Assembly: GCA_035473255.1 (NCBI GenBank) | Contig: DATIOK010000027.1 | Coordinates: 1 to 41,052 of the forward strand | Origin: JAICYJ01 sp035473255 | Lineage (GTDB): Bacteria; Actinomycetota; Thermoleophilia; Gaiellales; JAICJC01 | Length of the DNA stretch: 41,052 bases | Reading direction: 5' to 3' | Part shown: positions 13,565-24,749 of the stretch, in pieces | How the letters are laid out: each line of letters starts with the position of its first letter | How positions within the stretch are numbered: position 1 is the stretch's first letter | The notes under the pieces: generated by a model | Database searches by the model: none | What the model was told of the DNA's origin: nothing | What the model saw: the letters and a program-made list of their open reading frames with translations, nothing else | Translations under genes and position numbers: made by a program

Positions 13565-13971
13565 ACGGCGGCCGCGTGGAGTTGCAGCTTTCCGTGCCCG
13601 CCACCGCTGACAACGTCCCGCTGCTGCGCCACGCCATGGCCGGGTTCCTGGAAGGCCAGTCGGTCACCGGCGAGGCCGCCGCTGACGTGCTGCTGGCCGT
13701 CACCGAGGCCTGCACCAACGTCGTCCAGCACGCGTACCGGTCCGACCCCGACCCCGTCGACCGGCACATCGAGCTGGCGGCCGAGTGCATGGACTCGATC
13801 CTCGAGGTCGCCGTGCGTGATCTCGGCCGCGGCTTTGCGCCGCGCGTGGACAGCCCCGGGCTGGGCCTGGGACTGCCGGTCATCGCCGCACTCACGCAGA
13901 CGGTGGAGATCCGGCCGCTGACGCCGCATGGCACCGAGGTCGTGATGACCTTCGCGATCGATCCGGGCTGA
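13561..13971 (+). CDS. RsbW-like anti-sigma factor serine kinase (second copy)
   Basis: 136 residues. N-box LLAVTEACTNVVQHAYR, G1 box VAVRDLGRGFAPR and G2 GLGLGLPVIAAL form an intact GHKL ATPase. GTG at 13561 is used; a GTG at 13576 is in frame. It is followed after 41 bp by a STAS antagonist, giving the classic kinase/antagonist pair that controls SigB/SigF activity in the cytoplasm. Which of the two SigF-like factors it binds cannot be read from sequence. Confidence 0.9.
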   Translation: MNGGRVELQLSVPATADNVPLLRHAMAGFLEGQSVTGEAAADVLLAVTEACTNVVQHAYRSDPDPVDRHIELAAECMDSILEVAVRDLGRGFAPRVDSPGLGLGLPVIAALTQTVEIRPLTPHGTEVVMTFAIDPG

Positions 13972-13977
13972 CCACCC

Positions 13978-14003
13978 GTTTACCGGCGGTCCCGTCGCGG
14001 TAG
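13978..14003 (+). promoter_or_regulatory. SigB/SigF-type promoter of the STAS gene
   Basis: GTTTAC (13978-13983), 14-bp spacer, CGGTAG (13998-14003). The predicted start is about 3 bases before the ATG at 14013, again almost leaderless; no ribosome-binding site is seen. Confidence 0.42.
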
Positions 14004-14012
14004 GTTTTCACC

Positions 14013-14354
14013 ATGCAAGATCCGGGCCACGCCGGCACCAGCCGAGACCCGCACTTCGTTCGCCGCCGCGTGGACGAGGTCGTTCTGGTGCTGCAGGTGG
14101 ACGGCGAGCTCGACATCAAATCCACCGATTCGCTGCGCTCCGCACTCGACGAGGCTGAGCTCGAGGGCGACATCGTTCGCATCGACGCCGCCGGCGTCAG
14201 CTTTGTCGACTCGACGGCGCTGGGCGTGCTGCTGGCCTCCGCGCAACGGCTGTCCGCGCGCGGAGGACGGCTCGAGCTGATCAACGTCTCGCCGCCGGTT
14301 CGCCGCATCCTCGACATGACGCTGATCGCGCGCACCGTCCACGTGATCTCGTAG
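14013..14354 (+). CDS. STAS-domain anti-sigma factor antagonist (RsbV/SpoIIAA-like)
   Basis: 113 residues. DGELDIKSTDSL and IDAAGVSFVDSTALGVL carry the phosphoacceptor Ser67 in its usual DSTALG context; LELINVSPPVRRILDMT is the C-terminal helix-strand. When unphosphorylated it binds the RsbW kinase and frees the sigma factor; the kinase inactivates it and a SpoIIE-type phosphatase reactivates it. A suitable phosphatase is encoded at 34539-36365. Confidence 0.94.
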   Translation: MQDPGHAGTSRDPHFVRRRVDEVVLVLQVDGELDIKSTDSLRSALDEAELEGDIVRIDAAGVSFVDSTALGVLLASAQRLSARGGRLELINVSPPVRRILDMTLIARTVHVIS

Positions 14355-14371
14355 CCGAGCGCCGCTCCGTA

Positions 14372-16438
14372 CTAGATGACCGAGTCGCGCACCCGATCCG
14401 GCGACAGCTCGGCCACCTCGCGCAAGAACGGCGTCTCGCCGGGGTCGGCCGGCTCGGCGTCCAGCTCCTCCGCGTAGCGGCGCCCGTCCCAGACGGCGGC
14501 CGCGATCGTCCCCGGGCTGTACGCGTCGCCCACCGCCCGCACCGACCCTCCTGACCCTGCCAGGCTCTGGGCGAGCTCGTCGTTCGGCAGTCGCGAGGTG
14601 ACGAGCAGCAGCGCATCGCAATCGAGATCGCTCTCACGTCCGGTGTAGGTGCAACCCAGCTGCACGCCGCCCGCGGTCGCGCGCAGCAAACCCTTGGACG
14701 TCAGCAGCTCGACGCCCAGCTCCATCAGCCGGCCCTGGATCCGCTCCTGCTCCATCGTGTGATCGGCCCACTCCGAGACGCGCGCCGACGGCGTCACCAG
14801 CGTCACCCTCCGCCCTTCCGAGACCAGCAGCTCGGCCAGCGCCCCGCCCATGTAGTAGTGGTCGTCGTCGAAGATGGCAACGTGCTCGCCGTCGAGCCGC
14901 TTGCCGGACATCAGATCGTCGGGTGTCAGAACCGGCAACGATGGATCCAGCTCGATCGGGTGCGTGCGCCAGCGGCCGACAGCGTCCCGCCGCCAGGAGG
15001 CGCCGGTTGCGACGGCGACGTGGTCGAAGCCGTAGGACGCAACCTCCTCGGCATCGAGCGTGCTGTTGAAGGCCAGCTCGACGTTGCCGAGCCGCTCCAG
15101 CTGCGCCTTGCGGTAGTCCAGCACCCGAATCCACGCGGCCAGACCCGGCAGCCGCGCCTCGCGCGCCACCCGCCCGCCCAGCTCGCCGCCGGCCTCGGCC
15201 AGCACCACCTCGTAGCCGCGGCGGCCGAGCATCATCGCCGCCTCCAGGCCGGCCGGCCCGGCGCCCACAACCAGCACCCGCGCATCGCTCTGGCTGGGAC
15301 GGATCCGCTCCGGATGCCAGCCGCGGCGCCACTCCTCGCCCATACTCGGGTTCTGGGTACAGCGGATCGGCGAGATCGTGAAATCCCCAGACACGCAGAT
15401 GTTGCAGCCGATGCATTCGCGGATGTCCTCGTAGCGGCCTTCCTCCAGCTTGACCGGCAGGAACGGATCTGCGATCGACGGTCGCGCCGCCCCGATCATG
15501 TCCAGCACGCCGTCGCGGATCATCCGCACCATCGTGTCCGGCGACGTGAACCGGCCGACGCCGACCACCGGCTTTGTGGTCAGCGCCTTCAGCCCGCGCA
15601 CGTAGGGCTCCTGGCCACCCTCGTCCTGGAACCGCGAGGTGACCGAATCGTCGGGCCACGACCCCAGCATGAAGTCCCAGCAGTCGGGCAGCTCGCCCAC
15701 CAGCCCCAGCACCTCCTCGATCTCGGTGCGCTCGAGCCCGCGGGCGCCGATCATCTCGTCGACGGCGATGCGGCAGACGACGCCGGCCCGCCCCTCCGCC
15801 TCCGCCAGCGTGTCCTCGAGCACCTCGCGCAGCAGCCGCGTGCGGTTCTCGATGCTGCCGCCGTACTCGTCGCTGCGCTGGTTGTAGCGGCGCGACAGGA
15901 AGTGCTGAACGATGCTCAGGTTGTGGCCGGCGTAGACGTAGACGATGTCGTAGCCAGCCTCGAGCGACCGCGTCACCGCCTGGCGGTGCCAGCGGCGCAC
16001 GTCGGCGATGTCCGCCCTGGTCATCGCGCGCGCCTGGACGGGGTCGTTCCAGGTGACCGGCAGCGCCGACGGCGCCATCGGCGAGATCCGCGAATAGCGA
16101 TTGGGGGCCGCGATGCCGTTGTAACAGAGCTCGATCCCGGCCAGCGATCCGTGAGCATGCACCTGCTCGCAGAGCCGCGCGTGCATCGGGATGTCCCGGT
16201 CGTCCCAGAGCCTGCCCTCGATGAAGGGGGCGACCTCGGACGAGGCGTGGATCTCGACCTCCTCCGTGCAGACCACCGCCCAGCCGCCCTCGGCTTTGAT
16301 GCCGCGCATGTGCGCGTGCGCCGTGGGATCGCGGTAGCCCATGCCGTTGCAGTGGGGCACCTGGAAGAACCGGTTGCGGGCGGTGACGGGGCCGATCTGC
16401 ACCGGCTCGAACAGGACATCGAAGCGAGGCTCGCGCAT
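14372..16438 (-). CDS. trimethylamine dehydrogenase-like FMN/[4Fe-4S] flavoprotein
   Basis: 688 residues: Old-Yellow-Enzyme barrel (1-335), [4Fe-4S] motif C342, C345, C348, C360 (CIGCNIC...C), then a two-Rossmann half from VLVVGAGPAG. It begins FDVLFEPVQIGP like trimethylamine/dimethylamine dehydrogenase, and C30 sits where those enzymes attach FMN covalently (NRFFQVPHC). Catalytic Y169 and H172 are kept, as is the Trp-x-x-Asp pair (W261, D264). Two of the three aromatic residues that cage trimethylammonium are not: position 60 is Glu, and the residue after the third cluster Cys is not Trp. It is therefore probably an amine dehydrogenase with another substrate. ATG at 16438, divergent from tdh with 45 bp between. 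Confidence 0.86.
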   Translation of the reverse strand: MREPRFDVLFEPVQIGPVTARNRFFQVPHCNGMGYRDPTAHAHMRGIKAEGGWAVVCTEEVEIHASSEVAPFIEGRLWDDRDIPMHARLCEQVHAHGSLAGIELCYNGIAAPNRYSRISPMAPSALPVTWNDPVQARAMTRADIADVRRWHRQAVTRSLEAGYDIVYVYAGHNLSIVQHFLSRRYNQRSDEYGGSIENRTRLLREVLEDTLAEAEGRAGVVCRIAVDEMIGARGLERTEIEEVLGLVGELPDCWDFMLGSWPDDSVTSRFQDEGGQEPYVRGLKALTTKPVVGVGRFTSPDTMVRMIRDGVLDMIGAARPSIADPFLPVKLEEGRYEDIRECIGCNICVSGDFTISPIRCTQNPSMGEEWRRGWHPERIRPSQSDARVLVVGAGPAGLEAAMMLGRRGYEVVLAEAGGELGGRVAREARLPGLAAWIRVLDYRKAQLERLGNVELAFNSTLDAEEVASYGFDHVAVATGASWRRDAVGRWRTHPIELDPSLPVLTPDDLMSGKRLDGEHVAIFDDDHYYMGGALAELLVSEGRRVTLVTPSARVSEWADHTMEQERIQGRLMELGVELLTSKGLLRATAGGVQLGCTYTGRESDLDCDALLLVTSRLPNDELAQSLAGSGGSVRAVGDAYSPGTIAAAVWDGRRYAEELDAEPADPGETPFLREVAELSPDRVRDSVI

Positions 16439-16483
16439 GAGCCGTGAGGTTACCCAACCGCGGGGTCGATACGATGCGTCACG

Positions 16484-17511
16484 ATGCGCGCACTCGTGAA
16501 GAGCCGGGCCGAACCTGGCCTGTGGCTGGAGGACGTCCCCGAGCCGGAGTACGGCATCAACGACGTCCTGATCCGCGTGCACCGCACCGGCATCTGCGGC
16601 ACCGACGTGCACATCCACCGCTGGGACGCCTGGGCGCAGCGCACGATCCCGGTGCCGCTCGTCGTGGGCCACGAGTTCGTCGGCGAGATCGTCGCCGTCG
16701 GAGACAACGTCAGCGACTTCCACCCCGGCGACCTCGTCAGCGGAGAGGGCCACGTGGTATGCGGCCGCTGCCGCAACTGCATGGCCGGCCGCCGTCAGCT
16801 GTGCGCCCACACGCAGGGTGTCGGCGTCAACCGCCCCGGTGCGTTCGCCGAGCTGATCGCGCTGCCGATGACGAACATCTGGCACCACTGGCCCGGCATC
16901 GACCCCGAGATCGCCGCCATCTTCGATCCGTTCGGAAACGCCGTCCACACTGCGCTGGCCTTCCCCGTGCTGGGCGAGGACGTGCTGATCACGGGCGCCG
17001 GCCCGATCGGCTGCATGGCCGCGGCGGTTGTACGCCACGCCGGCGCCCGCCACGTCGCCGTCAGCGACCCCAACGCCTACCGCCGCGATCTGGCGGCACG
17101 GCTGGGGGCGACGATCACGATCGACCCCGGCACCCAGCCGCTGACCGACGTGCAGCGTCAGCTGGGCATGACCGAGGGCTTCGACATCGGCCTCGAGATG
17201 TCGGGGAACGGCGACGCGCTGCACGCGATGCTGGCCAACATGTCGCACGGCGGGCGGATCGCGATGCTGGGCATCCCCACCGAGGAGATCGCGATCGACT
17301 GGACGCAGGTCGTGTTCAACATGCTGACCCTGAAGGGCATCTACGGCCGTGAGATGTACGAGACCTGGTACCAGATGACGGTGATGCTGCAGTCCGGGCT
17401 GGACATCTCGCCCGTCATCACGCACCGCTTCCGCTACGACCAGTTCGAGGCCGGGTTCGCCGCGGCCGCGTCCGGCGATTCGGGGAAGGTGCTGCTCGAC
17501 TGGAGGGAGAT

Positions 17512-17515
<4 letters not shown>
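16484..17515 (+). CDS. tdh: L-threonine 3-dehydrogenase
   Basis: 343 residues, zinc medium-chain dehydrogenase (E. coli Tdh is 341). Catalytic zinc C38 (GICGTDVHI), H63 and E64 (VVGHEFVGE); structural zinc C93, C96, C99, C107; NAD-binding VLITGAGPIGCMAA. It oxidises threonine to 2-amino-3-ketobutyrate. The next gene encodes the enzyme that uses this product, sharing a CTGA overlap, so identification of both is mutually supported. Confidence 0.94.
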
Positions 17516-18699
<1,184 letters not shown>

Positions 18700-18723
18700 C
18701 GTGGGCATGAAGGCGCCCGCGCT

Positions 18724-19709
18724 CTAGTTCGAAGCAGCGGCTGCGGGGACGTTCAACGGGTGATGGCAGGCCGCCACCCTCCCATCCGCGTGCGCAATCA
18801 GCGGCGGCTCCTCGCGGCTGCAGATCTCGGTCGCGTACCGGCAGCGGGGGTGAAAGCGGCAGCCGCTGGGCGGCGAGACCGGGCTCGGCACATCGCCGGT
18901 CAGCACGATCCGGTCGCGCGGAGCCCGCGGGTCGGGCACGGGAACGGCCGAGAGCAGCGCCGCCGAGTAGGGATGCACGGGGGCGCGGTACAGCTCCTCG
19001 GCCGGCGCCACCTCCACCAGCTTGCCCAGGTACATGACCGCGATCCTGTCGGATACGTGGCGCACCACCGCCAGGTCGTGCGCGATGAAGACGTAGGTCA
19101 ATCCCAGGTCATCCTGCAGGTCGTCCAGCAGGTTGATCACCTGTGCCTGGATCGAGACGTCCAGCGCCGACACGGGCTCGTCGCACACGACCAGTCGTGG
19201 GTTCACGGACAGGGCGCGCGCCACTCCGATCCGCTGCCGCTGCCCGCCTGAGAACTCGTGCGGATAGCGGTTTATGTGCTCCGGGCTGAGGCCGACCAGG
19301 CGCAGCAGCGCCGCCACGCGCTCGCGGATCTCGCTCGACGAGCCCATCCCGTGCACCTGCATCGGCATGCCCACGATGTGCCCCAGGCGGCGGCGTGGGT
19401 TGAGCGACGCGTAGGGATCCTGGAACACGATCTGCACGTCACGGCGCAACGCGCGCAGCTGCTTTCCCTTCACCTGTGTGATGTCCTCGCCGTCGAAGCG
19501 GATGCTGCCGCCGGTCGGCTCGTGAAGTCGCACGATGCACCTGCCCAGCGTCGACTTGCCGCAGCCCGACTCCCCGACAAGGCCCAGCGTCTCGCCCTCC
19601 TGCACCTCAAACGAGACCCCGTCCACCGCGTGCACAACGTCACCCCCACCGAACAGCCCACGGCCGGTGTGGAAGTGCTTACTGACGTCGATCACCTCGA
19701 GCAGCGGCG

Positions 19710-19713
<4 letters not shown>
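18724..19713 (-). CDS. oligopeptide/dipeptide ABC transporter ATP-binding protein (DppF/OppF type)
   Basis: 329 residues. Walker A GESGCGKST, Q-loop VFQDPYASLNPR, signature FSGGQRQRIGVARAL, Walker B LVVCDEP, H-loop IAHDLAV, then the peptide-transporter C-terminal extension with Cys-rich GCRFHPRCRYATEIC. It overlaps the DppD-type gene by 4 bp (ATGA). It energises the permeases encoded on the other arm (27748-29699); all five transporter component types are thus in this locus. Confidence 0.95.
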
Positions 19714-20731
<1,018 letters not shown>

Positions 20732-20735
<4 letters not shown>

Positions 20736-21868
20736 GTCCCGGCACCGCAGAAGCGGCGCACCGTCTCCTCGAACACCGCCACACAGTCCTCCAGCGAGCG
20801 CAGGTCGACCCACTCTTCCGACGTGTGCACTCCGGCGCCAGCGGGCCCGAACACCACACAGGGTATGCCCGCCTCGACCAGTACGCCGGAGTCCATCCAA
20901 CCGTAGTCGCTTCGGACAACGGGGTCGCTGCCGAAGTGGTCGCGCGCCGCGCCGGCCACCGTCAGCACGATCGGGTCGTCGCGGCGCAGCTTGACGGGCT
21001 CCCGCGCGATCACCGTTTCGGCGCGCCCCCGAAAGCGGCCGTCGGCTGCACGCGCCGACGCCAGCAGCTGCTCGATCTCTGCGTCGGCCTGCGCAACTGA
21101 CTCACCCGGCATCAGGCAGCGCTCGACGGCAATCACACACTCCGCCGGATAGCTGGGGTAGTTCTGGCCGCCGCGTATGGTCGAGGCGTGCACGTTGGGG
21201 CGGCCCCACTCCGGCGTGGTGTGGGTCTCCAGCTCGCGGTCGAGCGCGATGATCCCCGACAGGAACGTTCCCGCCAGCGCGATCCCGTCCACCCCGTGCT
21301 GCGGCTCCCCGCCGGCCGATTCCTTGCCCGCGCTGATCACGTCGTACCAGACGAAGCCGCCGTGAGCGAACACGACATCGAGGTCGGACTGCTCGGGCAA
21401 CAGGGCGGCGTCCGCCCGGTAGCGCTCCACCAGGGACTCGGCCCCGAGGCTGGCCCACTCCTCGTCGATCACCCAGGCGAGCAGCACGTCGCCGGCCGGC
21501 CGCGGCCCTTGCGCGAGCCGCTCCACCGCCACCTGGGCGGCGGCGATCCCGCCCTTCATGTCGTTGGTGCCGCGGCCGTACATGCGGCCGTCCCGCCGCT
21601 CCGGCCGGAACTGCTGCGGACTGCCGCCCACCACGTCGGTGTGGCCGCACAGCATCAGCGTGCGCCCACCGCCCGTGCCGGCAAGCCGTCCCACCACGTT
21701 TGGCCGACCGGGAGCGGCGTCCCAGACATCGACCTCGAGCCCCGCCCGCTGCATCCGCTCGGCCAGCAGCCGGGCCACCTCGGCCTCGCCCGCTCCGTCC
21801 CGCTCGAGCGTCGGGTTCGTGGAGTCGGCCCGCACCAGCTGATCGAGCAGCTCGACGACGTCGCTCAC
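20732..21868 (-). CDS. M20 family metallopeptidase (ArgE/DapE-like)
   Basis: 378 residues. CGHTDVV supplies the first metal His and the Asp, GRGTNDMKGG the bridging Asp, DEEWASLG the catalytic Glu and neighbour, and GAGVHTSEEWV the last His; a lid domain lies between. M20 enzymes hydrolyse N-acyl amino acids or di/tripeptides in the cytoplasm with two zinc or cobalt ions. The GTG at 21868 overlaps the LacI stop (GTGA) and is preferred to an upstream GTG at 21880. In this operon it may release amino acids from imported (glycated) peptides. Confidence 0.9.
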
Positions 21869-22854
21869 AGCGCGCCGCACGATCCGCGCACGATCAGCCG
21901 CGTGGCCAGGCGCACCCGCCGTGGCGGCCCGTCCTCGCCACCGATCCGCGCCAGCAGCCGCTCGCCGGCCACCCGGCCCAGGTCGCCAACCGGCTGCGAG
22001 ACCACGGTCAGCGGCGGGTCCACCAGCGTGGTCCAGTCGAGGTCATCGAAGCCGACCAGCGCCAGGTCGCGCGGGATCCGCAGCCGCAGCTCGCGCGCCG
22101 CCAGCAGCGCGCCGTGGGTCATGAAGTTGTTGGCGGTGAAGATCGCGGTCGGCCGGTCGGGGCGATCGAGCAGCGCTCGTGCCGCCACCAGCCCGTCGGC
22201 CTGGCTCGACCCGCCGACCGAGATCAGCGACTCGTCCAGCAGGCCCTTCGCACGCAGCGCCCGCCGGTAGCCGGCGATCCGCTCTGCCGAGGAGCTGATC
22301 TGGGGCGAGTCGGTCACCATGCCGATGCGAGTATGCCCCAGCGCGAGCAGGTGGTCGACCGCGCTGCCGGCACCGGCTGCGTTGTGCACCATCACCGCAT
22401 CGGTGGCCGCGCCGCGCACGGATCTGTCGAGCTGCACAAGCGGCGGACCGTCCCGGAACGCCTCGCGGCCCGCGCCGGGAGCGGGCACCACCACCATGCC
22501 GTCGACACGGCGTGAGCGCAGCGCCAGCATCGCCCTCCGCTCCCGCTCGGGATCCTCGTCGGCGTTCGTCAGGAGCACCGTGTAGCCCTGGGGTTCGACG
22601 ACATCGGACAGGCCGCGGGCGACGGCCGCGAAGAACGGGTTCTCGATATCGCCGACGACCAGGCCGATGGTCTGGGTGGCTCGCGACACAAGCGCCCGCG
22701 CCACCCCGTTGGGCGTGTATCCGAGCTCCGTCGCGCTGGCATGCACGCGCACCCTTGCCTCGTCACTGGCGTAGCCGTACTCGCCCAGAACGCGCGCGGC
22801 GGTGGCCTGGGACACACCTGCGGCACGAGCGACGTCTCTCACCGTGACAGTCAT
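21865..22854 (-). CDS. LacI family transcriptional regulator
   Basis: 329 residues. N-terminal helix-turn-helix TVRDVARAAGVSQATAARVLG with hinge-helix segment (NGVARALVSRATQTIG), then a periplasmic-binding-protein-like ligand domain (GLVVGDIENPFF, ALVGFDDLDW). It heads the peptidase/ATPase operon and is divergent from the deglycase operon, with a consensus-type operator in the 55-bp gap. The ligand is probably a sugar-derived intermediate of the pathway; not determinable here. The ATG at 22854 starts the domain exactly at the usual MTVTVRDVA. Confidence 0.94.
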   Translation of the reverse strand: MTVTVRDVARAAGVSQATAARVLGEYGYASDEARVRVHASATELGYTPNGVARALVSRATQTIGLVVGDIENPFFAAVARGLSDVVEPQGYTVLLTNADEDPERERRAMLALRSRRVDGMVVVPAPGAGREAFRDGPPLVQLDRSVRGAATDAVMVHNAAGAGSAVDHLLALGHTRIGMVTDSPQISSSAERIAGYRRALRAKGLLDESLISVGGSSQADGLVAARALLDRPDRPTAIFTANNFMTHGALLAARELRLRIPRDLALVGFDDLDWTTLVDPPLTVVSQPVGDLGRVAGERLLARIGGEDGPPRRVRLATRLIVRGSCGAL

Positions 22855-22863
22855 GGCGGAGCA

Positions 22864-22877
22864 TGATAGCGTTCTCA
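22864..22877. promoter_or_regulatory. LacI-family operator between the two arms of the locus
   Basis: TGATAGCGTTCTCA fits the LacI-family pattern TGnnAnCGnTnnCA at every fixed position, with the central CG. It lies 10 bp upstream of the lacI-type start and 33 bp upstream of the deglycase start, so one bound dimer could repress both operons. Confidence 0.6.
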
Positions 22878-22909
22878 GCTTCTTCGTCCAGGTCACCGGG
22901 AGGACGCGC

Positions 22910-23965
22910 GTGGATCAACTTGACGAGCTCGCAGATCGCGCTCAGAGCTCCGAGCTTTTCTCTTCCCCCTACCTTGAGCGGGACGCGGCGCGGTTCCTCT
23001 CGGAGCAGGCCGAAGCGGTGCGGGAACTCGCCTCGCGAACGCGCGCCGGCGGCCGGCGCGTCTACTTCGTGGGCAGCGGCGGATCCTGGGCCAGCATGTA
23101 CACGGGCAAGTACCTCTGCGACCGCCTGACCGGCGCCGTCAGCGACGTGCTGCCGTCCTACGAGCTGACCTGGCGCGGCCCGCGCGGGCTCGACAATGAC
23201 GCACTGGTGGTTCTGGCCAGCTACTCGGGGCGCACCGAGGACACGCTCGAGGCGCTGCGCTTCGCGCGCGATCGCGGCGCCGAGACGGTCGCGCTGGTGC
23301 GCCACCGTGATTCGCCCCTGGCGGCGGCGAGCGATCACGTGTTCGCCTACGACTCTCCCGGCCTCTACTGCCTGCCGCTGCTGGCGGTGACCCTGTTCGC
23401 GGCCGAATGGGGCACGCAGGATGGAAACGACGAGGCCGTGCAACTGCTCGAGGCGGTGCCGGCGCTACCGGGTCAGATGGGCGACGCCTTTCGCTCGCGA
23501 CGCCACCAGGGACGCCTGCTGGCTGAACGATTCGCCGACTCCGACCTGCTCTACTGCCTCGGCGCCGGGCCTCTGTTCGGCCTTGCCTACAAGTTCGGAC
23601 TGACGGTGTTCATGGAGAACATGCGGATCGGTGGATCGGTGATCGAGAGCGCGGAGTTCCGGCACGGCCCGGCCGAGATGCTGGACCGGCGCAGCGCCGA
23701 CCTGGCGGTGCTGGTCGGCACCGACGAGTCGCGCGAGATGACGCTGCGAACCCTCGACTTCGCGTCCGAGCACGGCGCCCGCACAGCGATATTCGACGCC
23801 GCCGAGTACCCGGATGTGCACCCGCTGCTGACGCCGTTCGTGCTGAAGGTGGCGTTGCAGTGGTTCATCGTCTACGCGACGCTGATGCGCGGCATCGAGG
23901 ATCTCGACGACCGCGCGTACATGGGCCGGCAGCTGCTGGCCAAGGAGGGAACCAGCTGGCCGTGA
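22910..23965 (+). CDS. frlB: SIS-domain deglycase, fructoselysine-6-phosphate deglycase-like
   Basis: 351 residues with two SIS domains. YFVGSGGSWASMYTGKYL and ASYSGRTEDTLEALRFA form the phosphosugar site. SVIESAEFRHGPAEM followed by LVGTDESREMTLRTLDF parallels the FrlB/FraB C-terminal half, including the candidate catalytic Glu and His. FrlB-type enzymes split 6-phosphofructosyl-amino acids into glucose 6-phosphate and the amino acid. The GTG at 22910 has GGGAGG six bases upstream; a longer frame would overlap the regulator start. The kinase gene follows with a GTGA overlap. The exact substrate is inferred; GlmS-like isomerases are the main alternative. Confidence 0.82.
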   Translation: MDQLDELADRAQSSELFSSPYLERDAARFLSEQAEAVRELASRTRAGGRRVYFVGSGGSWASMYTGKYLCDRLTGAVSDVLPSYELTWRGPRGLDNDALVVLASYSGRTEDTLEALRFARDRGAETVALVRHRDSPLAAASDHVFAYDSPGLYCLPLLAVTLFAAEWGTQDGNDEAVQLLEAVPALPGQMGDAFRSRRHQGRLLAERFADSDLLYCLGAGPLFGLAYKFGLTVFMENMRIGGSVIESAEFRHGPAEMLDRRSADLAVLVGTDESREMTLRTLDFASEHGARTAIFDAAEYPDVHPLLTPFVLKVALQWFIVYATLMRGIEDLDDRAYMGRQLLAKEGTSWP

Positions 23966-24747
23966 TCGTCGCATCGGTGGGGGACAACTGCGTCGACCAC
24001 TACCTGGGCGCCCCGGCGCTCGCGCTTGCCGGCGGGAACGCGCTGAATGTCGCGGCCGGCCTGTCCGCCGCCGGGCTGAAGAGCTACTACCTGGGCGCCG
24101 TCGGGGAGGACGCGAACGCCGAACTGATCCTGGACGGTGCCCGCGGCGCAGACGTCGCCACCGACCGCGTCAGGCGGCTGCCCGAGCCCACCGGAGTGAC
24201 CGAGGTGCGGCTGCGGTCAGATGGCGACCGCGAGTTCGTGGACGAGCGCTACGGCGCCAGCGCCGGTTACCGGCCCGACGCCGACGACGTCGCCTTCCTG
24301 CGGGCGTGCAGCTGGGTGCACTGCGTCAACCTGGCCGACCCGGAGGCGCTGATCATGCAGCTCGACGGCGTGCCGGTGTCGTTCGACTTCGGCATGGAGA
24401 GCAGCGCCGAGCTGGTGGCGCAGCTGGCGCCGCGGCTCGAGATCGCGTTTTTCTCCGGCGCGGGCCTCGATCGCGAGCAGGCGGTCGCGCTGGGCGAGCG
24501 GGCCGTTGCCGTTGGAGCGGCGCTGGCCGTGGTCACCCGCGGACGCAGCGGCAGCATGGCGCTCAACAGCTCCGTCATCGAGGTGCCCGCCCAGCCGGTG
24601 GATGTGGTGGACACGCTCGGGGCCGGCGACGCGCTGATCGCCGCGGTGATCGCGGCACGGGTTCGGGGACAGGAGATCGAGCAGGCGCTGGCGGCCGGAA
24701 GCGCAGCGGCCGCCAGGGCATGCAGGCACTACGGAGCATGGGAGTAG
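23962..24747 (+). CDS. frlD: PfkB family kinase, fructoselysine 6-kinase-like
   Basis: 261 residues. It opens SVGDNCVDHYLG and GGNALNVA, like FrlD, and carries the PfkB signature DTLGAGDALIAAV with the catalytic Asp; it ends in YGAWE, again as in FrlD (about 260 residues). The expected reaction is ATP-dependent phosphorylation at C6 of a fructosyl-amine, giving the substrate of the preceding deglycase. The GTG start overlaps that gene's stop by 4 bp. Sequence pattern and gene pair both support the call; a general ribokinase-type sugar kinase is the alternative. Confidence 0.84.
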   Translation: MIVASVGDNCVDHYLGAPALALAGGNALNVAAGLSAAGLKSYYLGAVGEDANAELILDGARGADVATDRVRRLPEPTGVTEVRLRSDGDREFVDERYGASAGYRPDADDVAFLRACSWVHCVNLADPEALIMQLDGVPVSFDFGMESSAELVAQLAPRLEIAFFSGAGLDREQAVALGERAVAVGAALAVVTRGRSGSMALNSSVIEVPAQPVDVVDTLGAGDALIAAVIAARVRGQEIEQALAAGSAAAARACRHYGAWE

Positions 24748-24749
24748 AC

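Noticed and set aside
11614..13971. A 785-codon open frame on the plus strand
   Set aside because: It runs antisense through a sigma gene and a small HATPase-like gene and contains Ser/Arg-rich low-complexity translation typical of shadow frames in GC-rich DNA. Only its last 137 codons (from 13561) are a real gene.
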